A stretch of DNA of 64,000 nt, from positions 1,066,881 through 1,130,880 of the forward strand of contig LNAC01000036.1 of assembly GCA_002007465.1 (NCBI GenBank), given 5' to 3'. A program made the position numbers and the translations under genes. This stretch comes from Ailurus styani (Eukaryota > Chordata > Mammalia > Carnivora > Ailuridae). Shown here piece after piece: positions 55,301 to 64,000 of this stretch. The first letter of the stretch is position 1; the number at the start of each line of letters is the position of its first letter. The notes beneath the pieces are model-generated. The model made no database searches. It saw nothing but the letters and a program-made list of their open reading frames with translations, and was not told the DNA's origin.

Positions 55301-56429
55301 AGGGGGGAAAACTATAGGTTTAGGCTTTTTTTTTTTTTTTTTGAGCATTTTCCCAGAAAGGGTCAAAGAAAATTGGGGTGAAAGCTAGATGACCATCAAG
55401 TCAAGGGATATTTTCTATTTTATAATGGGGGTTATTATAAAATGTGTTTTACTATGATGCTAATGCTTCAGCTCATCAAGGTCTCTATTTTTGTTAATAA
55501 TCAAAAAGGGTTAGAAAAAAGCTTAATTAGAACCATTTAAATTGATCACGATTTCATATTATGGGCTAAAATTTTCAGAAAGGGGCTTAGAGTTGCTTAC
55601 ATTCTATCTAATATAGCTGACTTATGTGCTCTAATATTCCATTTGTTCCTTGAATCAATCTATAACATAACCTACAAAGTCCCTTCTGAATAACTGAATG
55701 ACCCCCCAGAATAAAAGTTATAATTCCTATAATTTAACTTGTTTGTTATCACAAATATCAACAATGGGAAAATATTTTGTATTATTTTGTTCAACAACTA
55801 AGAGAGCAGATAAGACTTACTCTGATATTGTATAAATCACTATTTTACTCTTAATAGCTTTGATGGAGTCAAAATGAAAAGACGTTAAGAATTAGGCATT
55901 TTGTGGTCACCAGCATCATCTGACGAAAAACTAAACTAAAGGGATGTTAGATTGCAGAAAGAGAAGAAAAGAATAAAAATTAAAAAAGGTCTTACATACC
56001 TCTTCTGATTATCCCAGATTTGATCATTGAAATGATATCTTATTCGTCGATATTTTTGGTGGGTCTAATATGTGTCTCCCGCTGGGAATAGAGCAAAAGA
56101 TACAGTCTCAATTCTGAAGGGGCTCAGAGGCAAGCAGGAATGGTAGAGGCAAGAAACTGCAACACAGTTTTTATACATAAAATGCCCTCATTGTATGCTG
56201 TACAGAAGGCTCTGAACAGAGAGTACAGGGAATAGATAGGGTATTCAATTCTTGTCTTTTCCCCAACATACATTGGTGCTCCCTGATCAAGATGGTTCTA
56301 TCTTGAACAAATAGAACAAATAGAACATTCTAAGATGAGAAGAGGTGTTACGTTCAAAGTTTATTTGCTTTACACTGGTTTTTGACAATCAAGAAAATTT
56401 GTAGAGACTATTAAAAATAACAATTCACA
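55301..56429. other. Non-coding stretch, nothing recognised
   Basis: About 1.1 kb, AT-rich, with a T run at 55327-55342. No gene or transposon recognised. Confidence 0.5.
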
Positions 56430-56650
56430 TGTTAACAACTTACTGAGAACTTCCTACATGCCTCTAGTAAGTATGGTAGTAATTGGGTTAACAACTCTGT
56501 AAGGCAAGTTCCATAGTTAGATCTCTCTTTTTACAGAGAAGTAGTAGAAGCTCATGGAGGTAAGTTTCTTTTCCAGGGTCCCAGAGCTATCATGGCAGAG
56601 CCAGCTAAGATTTCAAGCCAATCAGTTCAACCTCAGAGCCTAACTACAGC
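56430..56650 (-). mobile_element. MIR, antisense, diverged
   Basis: CTTACTGAGAACTTCCTACA, TTAACAACTCTGTAAGGCAAG, GTCCCAGAGCTATCATGGC and TCAACCTCAGAGCCTAACTA follow the antisense MIR from 3' part to head. Confidence 0.72.
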
Positions 56651-57228
56651 TCAATCCTGACTGCTAATAAGAGGGCGAGGAGGTAGAAACCACAACTTAT
56701 TAGGAATCAAAAAAATAACTCGTGTCTGCTGATATCCAGGCTAAACATCGTGAGAGCATCTGAGCTGGTAAGGGTTATGGTTAGAACATTTAAATATTTA
56801 AACAGAACAAAGTATTTTTCCCACAAAGACATTTATGTGATTCTAGACAGTAAAGGTAAGAATAAAATATCAAAGTTATTAGAAGTAGAACTGACCTAAT
56901 AAAAGGGATGCATTGATTTCAACAAATAAAAGTCTTCTCTTTTAGGAGGAAGTAAATAAAACCAGATAACCAGAATTTTCAATTGTATGCCTTCTATCAC
57001 AACCATATGATTGACCTGAATTAATAGCTTCCAGTGTAAAAGTGCTTAAGAAATAGAAAAAGGTATAATTACATTTCAACTAAACTTTAAAAAGGTTTAC
57101 CTGAAGTAAAAACTAAGTACAAAAGTGACTTTCATATATCTAGCCCCACTATGGCCTAGAGCCACCAATAGAAGAATATGTCAATGGAGTATGGTCTTGG
57201 GTGTCCTCCAAGAAAAAAAAAGAATATT
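56651..57228. other. Non-coding stretch, nothing recognised
   Basis: About 580 bases, AT-rich. Nothing recognised. Confidence 0.5.
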
Positions 57229-57241
57229 GAAAATGATCTCA

Positions 57242-57442
57242 GGGCGCCCGGGTGGCTCAGTCATTAAGCGTCTGCCTTCGGCTCAGGTCATGATCCCAGG
57301 GTTCTGGGATTGAGCCCCGCATCGGGCTCCCTGCTCTGCGGGGAGCCTGCTTCTCCCTCTCACATTCCCCCTGCTTGTGTTCCCCTCTCTCACTGTGTCT
57401 CTCTCTCTCAGATAAATAAATAAAATCTTAAAAAAATAAAAA
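57242..57442 (+). mobile_element. Can-SINE, caniform type, sense
   Basis: Starts GGGCGCCCGGGTGGCTCAG, has CCTGCTTGTGTTCCCCTC rather than the mustelid CTACTTGTGATC body, and ends GATAAATAAATAAAATC plus A-rich tail. Target duplication GAAAATGATCTCA is perfect at 57229-57241 and 57443-57455. It is the last Can-SINE in the window. Confidence 0.96.
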
Positions 57443-57481
57443 GAAAATGATCTCATACAAATTTTAAGTGGTCAAGTAGTA

Positions 57482-57580
57482 CTGCTACTTACAAGTTACA
57501 TAAAGTCTCTGAATCTGTTTCTTCGCCTAAAATACAGAAATCATGCCAATCTTACAGAAATACCATGTGGTTTCAACTTA
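57482..57580 (+). mobile_element. MIR fragment, sense
   Basis: TACTTACAAGTTACATAAAG, CTCTGAATCTGTTTCTTCGC and CTAAAATACAGAAATCATGCC (quoted in part) match the MIR core. Confidence 0.65.
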
Positions 57581-58228
57581 ATTCACACACAATGCCTTTC
57601 AGTTTCTGGTCTATAGGATAGCCTAAGTATTGTCATGTTCTATATGAAAATGAATAGCATAGCTTTCACTTACTGACAGTTTCTAAAGTTGAGAAATGAA
57701 AGAAAGGTACACTTACCGGCAGAGAGTGCCATAAATTTTGCTAGCTTGTTTTTAATTAACTTTATTATTTTTGTAAATTTGTAATAGGAAATTACATTGA
57801 AAAATGTATCAAATATAGAAATATGAAATCACTGATCACACAAAAGCAACTAGTATATATAACCAGTATATAAATATAGATATATTTCTTCACATTTTAT
57901 GATGCATTTATCTCTTTTTCAAATACAAATAATTATTCCTGGTTGGCTAAGTGCTATAAAGCATGGCCTTGCTTTAATGATTCAGGTGTCTTCATGTTAG
58001 ATCAAACTGGAATTGACTGGTATTGGAAATGGCCTGTGTTTTTCCACCGTCAAAAGTTATTGATGTGCATTCAATTTAGTTTAATGTATTTAAGGAATAT
58101 AAAGAGGATATAAATAACCTACAGAAAACTGGGTTCATGGTACACAAAGAATTTGCTTTTTACACAGGGATGAGGAACACTGGTGAAGTGGAGGGAAAGG
58201 AAGGGACCCCCTTTTTAAGCCGGGAGAT

Positions 58229-58266
<38 letters not shown>

Positions 58267-59463
58267 GGACATGTCTAGGCACCAATTATTAACCGACTTG
58301 AGGATTTCTCTAGTAAATCGTAGGAATCCTTTTCTTTCTATCTTATGCATCTCTTAACATTCCTGAATAAGTTCTTCAAAATTAGAATCATATGTGCTAG
58401 CTATTTGCATTTATATCAAATGTTTCAAGGGCGAAGAGGAGACTCGTCCATACTACTTTACATCGCCTATTACTGAGGTGCTAATTTCTCCATCACCATA
58501 AAAGATCATAATTATCTCTGGATTTCTTTACTGCTATATGATTCACAGATACATGCCCGGACACCGATGTCATGTATATTTTATTAATACCTCACCAAGC
58601 ATCAGCAAAGATAACTGTTCATACCTCCAGAATTTTTTATTCATGTTTATCCACAATGGGTGAAAGCAGCATGCAAAATAAATGAAGAATGATACCACAA
58701 ATGTCTTTAGAGAGATATTAGGAGCAAATCAGCAGAGAGGCCTTATGAAAGTTGTATGAGCCATGTATTATCTATGCATATGCTACAACGGTCAGAACAT
58801 TTAGTATGTCATGCCAATACCAGCCCCAAGTAATATATTTGACACATAATGAAGTTTTAACTTGGGATGGTGAACTAAATTCTGCCTTTATTGTTATTTT
58901 TAAAAATGTATTTGCCTTTAAATGTGCTGTTCATATGAAAAGTCTCTGCATACTTTCACAATCATTTGAAAGCAGCCCTTCCTATGGAAACATCAAATAT
59001 CTATGCTCCATTACCATGTGTAAGCACTAGCATCATTTTGTTAGCCTGAGTAGGGCTCAACTTCCTAATGTCATTAATATTCCTTTTGTCACAGTGTTAC
59101 TAATGAATATTGAAGCTGAAGACAGAAAATAAAGTGCCCAAGACAAGGTCAATAGGTTAAAACAGTAGCATATTAAGAAATGTCCATAAAATGTCTCTTT
59201 GAGCCCAGGAGTCATATGGTGAAGTGGAAGATGAAGAGGGCCCCTTCACTTAGGAAGGCATTTTTCTTCTAATTAGCATGTGTCAACCAGGGGTGAGGGG
59301 GAAAATGCATGGTGATATTTCAGACAATGCAATGGAGATGCTATCTATGGAGTACAAGGTTAGCAAAATCTATAAGGGTATTTACACACATTTATTTTTA
59401 TTACTATTTTTTATGTCTTTGTCCCTTTGTGAATGTAAAGGATATGGTTTTCTCAAAACAAAA
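57581..59463. other. 1.9-kb non-coding stretch with 31-base T run at 58235-58265
   Basis: Mostly AT-rich and unassigned. A pure run of 31 T at 58235-58265 sits in otherwise ordinary sequence. It could be the tail of a severely truncated antisense retroposed copy, but the sequence after it is not recognised and no target duplication was found. The frame across it is a lysine-rich artefact. Confidence 0.5.
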
Positions 59464-59650
59464 GGTCAGAGCTGGAAAGGAATTAGACATAATTTAGTCC
59501 GGTCTCTTCATTTTTAAAGAGGAGGATGCTGCAGTCCAAAGAGGTCAGGGGAATTGCTTAAGTTCACATAACTAGCAAGAGTAGAAATGAGGAGAGAGAT
59601 CTCCTGTTTCCAAGTGTCAGCCCTCCCATTTTGCTCTCTTCTGTGACCCA
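59464..59650 (-). mobile_element. MIR-like CORE-SINE relic, antisense
   Basis: AGCTGGAAAGGAATTAGAC, TTTAGTCCGGTCTCTTCAT, AGAGGTCAGGGGAATTGC and TTCACATAACTAGCAAG fit an ancient MIR-superfamily element in antisense. The subfamily is uncertain. Confidence 0.6.
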
Positions 59651-59879
59651 AATGACTCACAAATCAAGTACATATTCAAAGAAAACTTCGGCTATGATAC
59701 CTTGAATATTTTATTGACTGCACTACTAATGACGAATGGTTTCAAATGTCTCAACCATTTTCAGACTGAATCCTAATATTATTCTGTGTGGTCTCTGCAG
59801 CAAGTGAGGTAATACAGGAACAGTTTAAATGCTTGACCACTGCACTGAAGTGAGATGTCCCCAATTGCAAAGATCTACA

Positions 59880-60085
59880 ACTCCTATTTATATGACCTTG
59901 GACAAATTACTTGATTTCTCTATGTCTGAGTTGTCTCATTTGGGAAATCATGACTCCTATGGTTGGAAACCAAACTCTTATGGTTGTTTGTGATGGTTAA
60001 ATGTGTGTGTGTGAAATGCTTACCAAACAATGGAGTCCAAAGTTAGTCCTCAATATATACGAGCAGCTATTATGATTTTTTATTA
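59880..60085 (+). mobile_element. MIR, sense
   Basis: ATATGACCTTGGACAAATTAC, ACTTGATTTCTCTATGTCTG, GTTGTTTGTGATGGTTAAATG and AGTCCTCAATATATACGAG (quoted in part) follow the sense MIR to its 3' end. Confidence 0.82.
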
Positions 60086-63000
60086 TTCTTAATGATAATA
60101 AAGAGAGCTTTCCTTGCCTTGCGCTTAGACATAGTTTATTATACTAAAAATTTTGTCTACCTTCTATAAGACAGTGGTTTCCATTTCTGGACAATAAAGA
60201 GATATAAGAAGAGATTGGTCAATTCTCATATAATAACTGAACACACACCAAAGATTCAGTCTCATTGGCTTCAAATGCATAGGCAGATGGTCTCTTCTGA
60301 CATACTGGATTCCAAATCCTTTTGCAATCTTGTAAAGTTCAAACAAATGAAAATCACACTGTAAGTCATGGTACAGGGAGTCAAATATTTGGCCATAGTT
60401 GAAATGTATGGGTTAGTTTAAACTAAATAACCCTTGGAAGACAACCATTATCAGATCAGAGGAGTTTTTTAATGAAAAATTATTAAACAACCTATTCTGG
60501 TGAGGTGCCTTGTGACATAATATATTGTTAATACGGATGGTTTCTGGACTGTAGGAACATCCCTTCACCCACCCAGCATAAAGAATTTAACTTCAGGGGC
60601 TGTCCACTTACTCTGTAACCATCCTATATGTGTAACTTCCCAAGCTGTACTCTGGGAAGAACTGCTCGGAGGCCCCTTGAGCCACTTTCTTGATACACAT
60701 AGGGTAGTAAGTGAACTGCAACTCCAGGAAACCACGGAAAAATCATTTAAAGACAATTAGCGTGAATGTGGACTTGATAGAGATACTCTTTCCAGATATT
60801 AGTTTCATTGTTTTTGTGTGTGTGTGTGTGTGTGTGTTTTTGGTTTGTTTTTAAGTGCCACATAAAAATCTGCATGGTCGTTATCATGTTTCCATTAAAT
60901 AACTCATGTCGCTAATGGAATAATGTTTTAGTAAAAATGATCCAACCATAGGCACCGTGAAAATATCTTCTTTGTTCCACTTCCTAATGTTCAAATCCAA
61001 TGGTACTATACCATTCAGAATAGCCAGGGGCCCTCATTACCAAACAGAATACTTTAGCTCAAAGCAGGTTTTGAACTGAGAAACAAACAACTAATTGATT
61101 TACAAATGACTTGAGGTCCAAAACTTAATTTGTAAGTAACTCAGGGACTTAAATATCCCATGAGGACTACTGACTGGTAGAATCATAAAATAATCATAAT
61201 AGTAACAATTTATAATGAAGATAGGCCGATAGATTAGTTTTCTTTCTCAATGGAGACTCTGCTATAGTAAGCTTTTAATGACATTCTCTTTGATTAATGT
61301 TTACATTACTGCAATTTATTGGTCACTTGCTCAGCGGAATCTTTTCAGGAAAAAGATTACATATAATGGTGTTTCCTCTGTTACATGTCCATAAAACATA
61401 TCTGGATTACAAATTGGACAATAGAAGACTAATTAGCACTGATCAGCAGATGTGCCTGCCAAGGTGGTACACTAAGACAGACAAATTTACAGCTTAGTTC
61501 CTGGAAAATAAATTTGTCACTCCTCACAGAATACCTGGATGGGCATTTAAAGCCTATCCCCAAGGCCCTCTTCCCATATTACAACATCAACACATCAGTC
61601 TTCAGAGTTAGATAAAAGGAATCTGATGAGGACCACGTTAACATTTATGTTGAGCTTAAATAAAACATGAAACTAACATCTTGAAAGACTCTGAGTTGAG
61701 CAAGGCAGCATTCACACCACGCTATTCAAGAATTATTCATGAAGCTTCAGTGCTTCTCAAGATTTTAGTTGCTTATATCTGATTTTACTTAAAGTTCTTC
61801 CTTGCAATGATTGTTTTCAGATATTTCATCTACTGAGATAGGAAGTGTGCAATAACAGGAAGAAACAGATTGAGCACCTAATGATATCTAAATGCCTTAA
61901 TTGCCTGATCATCTTCCTTCCTGAGTGTTAAATATCTCTATTTGTTGGAATGGGGAGGGTGTTGATGGAGGAAAGGGGAAGGTTTACATTTAGGAAGAAC
62001 AGATTAAACAGAATGATCTTACTTAGACAAATTAAGTCTAATAATCTCTTGGGTTCAGGGTTCGGTAAAGTCTTAGTCATTTTCTAATGACTTTGTCACA
62101 CATACATACCTTGGTTTTATCTTTAAGCAAAGACCCAGAGAAGAGACATCCACTGAACAAGGTTTGTAAGATTCCATACTCAACTTCCTGGCTGTAACTA
62201 GAAGAGAACGTTATCTTTTTCCTTGGGTTTTTCCTCCTCTTTACTCAGAACCTCCTTAGTTTCCAGTGAGAAAGTGAATTTTACCAATTGACCCACCCTG
62301 ATACCCTTCAGCCCCTCAAACGGCTTGGTCCCACCTGGTCTCTGAGAATTACTTATGAAGCAAGTTTTATCTCCCAATAAACAATATTCCTTTTCTTCCA
62401 AGAACTCCCCATGGCCCTAACTTGTTAAGTCAGAAATTAAAGACCCCTTAGTGACAACAGAGGATTATATCTATTTCTTTAGTGGTTTATAGTTTTTGAG
62501 GCACTTCCACATACATTTTCTCATTTGATAATGATGAATATTTAGCTCCATTGAAAGCATATGTTAGACTGGGAAAAGGACTGTGGCAGATGTGACATTT
62601 ATGGGATTTCACACAGGGCAGAAATTAGCATGAGGAAGTCAAGGCTGTTCCAGTGTGTAAGACTCATAGTCCATAATCAGAGACAGGGTGTCATTTGTAT
62701 TTACATGCAAGCAGAACTGGAAATGCTGATCATGAAACATTCAGCAACATTATTTCTCTCTCTCTCTCTCTTTTTAATGTTGGCATGCGTTTCTAACTGT
62801 GGTGATACCCAAAATAATTTGTGCAATTTTAAAAGATAGAAAGTGTTTTGACCCAAACTATGCATTAGTTAATAAAAAGAAGAAAAAGAACACCAAGCAT
62901 AAAAATGCAAAATTATTCTTTCAATTGGAGTGTTTTATTCAGTTTGAAATTAAAGTGTTTATTGGTGGGAGGGCAGACTGAAGCAGTTTTTGTGATTAGA

Positions 63001-63419
63001 TGTATATTATGGTATTTATACTTTGCAATGACATACAGCCTTTTCTCTTTATCATTTTTTTCATATTGAATTACTATATAACAGTGCTAATGCTTTTTAT
63101 AAAGAAAAGATTCATTGTATTTTTTCAAAGCCATACAAACTACACCTAAAAGATTTTATTTTTCAGAAACAAAATGGTAAATAGGTCTCTCTAGATCTTA
63201 AGTGTATATACCCTTTACAGGTTTTTATGCGAAAATGTGTATTCTAGCAAATAAAAAATGTTCAAGGACATGTTTCTGTGAAAATCGGATTCTAAGAAAT
63301 GTGTAGATCTTTTTTAATACGAATTTTGGTATAATAAATCATACATTCAGAAAATGTACACTAATAAATGGATTAAGTCAACTAATTTTTGAAAAGTGAA
63401 TATACTTGTTCAATCACAA
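60086..63419. other. 3.3-kb non-coding stretch, no repeat or gene recognised
   Basis: The longest block here in which I recognise no transposon. It includes a TG run (60816-60836), a CT run (about 62755-62771) and several short frames without motifs. Composition is AT-rich but not extreme. Conserved regulatory sequence is possible but cannot be judged from one genome. Confidence 0.5.
60816..60836. repeat. (TG)n microsatellite
   Basis: About ten GT units flanked by T-rich sequence. Likely polymorphic. Confidence 0.9.
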
Positions 63420-63970
63420 TGCAGATCAAATTTGTACATTACTAGTGCCTCAAAAGCTTCCTTTATGCTCCATCCCAGTCATCATGACCCCTAAAGCAAA
63501 CTATGTCTATGACATCTTAACATAAATTAATTTTGCCTGTTTAAAAATGTATACCAATGAAAAAAAAATGTATACCAATGGAATCATACAATATCTATAG
63601 ACTTGAATGTTTTTCCTAAATGTTATATTTGTGACATTCATCAATGCTATGACACAAAGAATATAGCAGTGGCTTCAATCTCTTTTCCATGGGATTCTTC
63701 TAGCTCAAGTTACTATGAACCATCTCATATGTATTGATTCTACACGTATTTGACTATATTTCTGCTAGGTATAACCTTCCTGTTAACTTTAGCCATTCTG
63801 ACAGGTGTATAATGTACCTGTGCAAGATTTTAATTTGCATTTCTCTACTGACTAATGGTGTTAGATATCCTCTTGGGTAAGGTGCCTGACAAAGACTTTT
63901 TCCTTTTGTACTAGATTGCCTGGCTTTTTCTAATTGAATTAATGGAGTAAACTGATGGAAAAATTTATAA
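63420..63970 (-). mobile_element. Old L1M/HAL1-type 3' fragment, antisense
   Basis: ACCAATGGAATCATACAATAT, seen as AATGGAATCATACAATAT, then TTAGCCATTCTGACAGGTG and GATTTTAATTTGCATTTCTC, with CTGACTAATGGTGTTAGATA, follow the antisense ORF2 C-terminal end of ancient L1 elements. It is broken and may continue past the window edge. It contains a 21-bp-period duplication at 63543-63580. Confidence 0.72.
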
Positions 63971-64000
63971 CTCAATTGCTAGCTAGGTAAATAAATGACA

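Noticed and set aside
60501..60760. Possible LTR fragment with a GC-richer patch
   Set aside because: No TG...CA ends, target duplication or recognisable LTR blocks could be identified.

Overview
The window looks like repeat-rich, AT-rich, non-coding nuclear DNA from a carnivoran mammal, most likely a mustelid (ferret, mink, otter or badger type). The main evidence is about 25 copies of the tRNA-Lys-derived Can-SINE, which is carnivore-specific. Many copies carry the CTACTTGTGATCTC internal form that I associate with mustelids; that species inference comes from memory of the family, not from a search. I see no protein-coding gene, no convincing exon, no rRNA or tRNA gene, no CRISPR array and no CpG-island-like promoter. 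The short open reading frames all fall in repeats or are chance frames, and none resembles a known protein except decayed LINE-1 ORF2 pieces. The window is best read as intergenic or deep-intronic DNA.

Layout. 0-12 kb: a dense run of Can-SINEs on both strands, an antisense L1 3' end (6.9-7.5 kb) with an internal AT-rich tandem expansion, and a solo LTR with a 4-bp target duplication (9.86-10.30 kb). 12-16 kb: a MaLR-type LTR with a 5-bp target duplication, split by a SINE; a 62-bp unit repeated four times inside an old MIR; and a decayed L1 5' region. 16-24 kb: a repeat-poor block, then a MER5A DNA transposon split by a SINE, an L1 3' end, and a small L1 with an inverted 5' end. 24-29 kb: an old antisense L1M element invaded by a younger sense L1 with a clean 17-bp target duplication, then further L1M pieces. 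29-36 kb: L2, two antisense MaLR LTRs (one split by a SINE), MIRs and microsatellites. 36-36.7 kb: three adjacent Can-SINEs, one inserted in the tail of another and one containing a 76-base assembly gap. 36.7-64 kb: mostly ancient MIR, L2 and hAT relics, with few SINEs and several kilobase-scale stretches where I recognise nothing.

Nothing here works together as a pathway or operon. The value of the window is its record of layered insertions and of local tandem duplication inside old repeats. I looked for an undescribed biological system and found none that the sequence supports. Repeat family names come from remembered consensus features. Boundaries are exact where a target-site duplication is quoted and approximate elsewhere.
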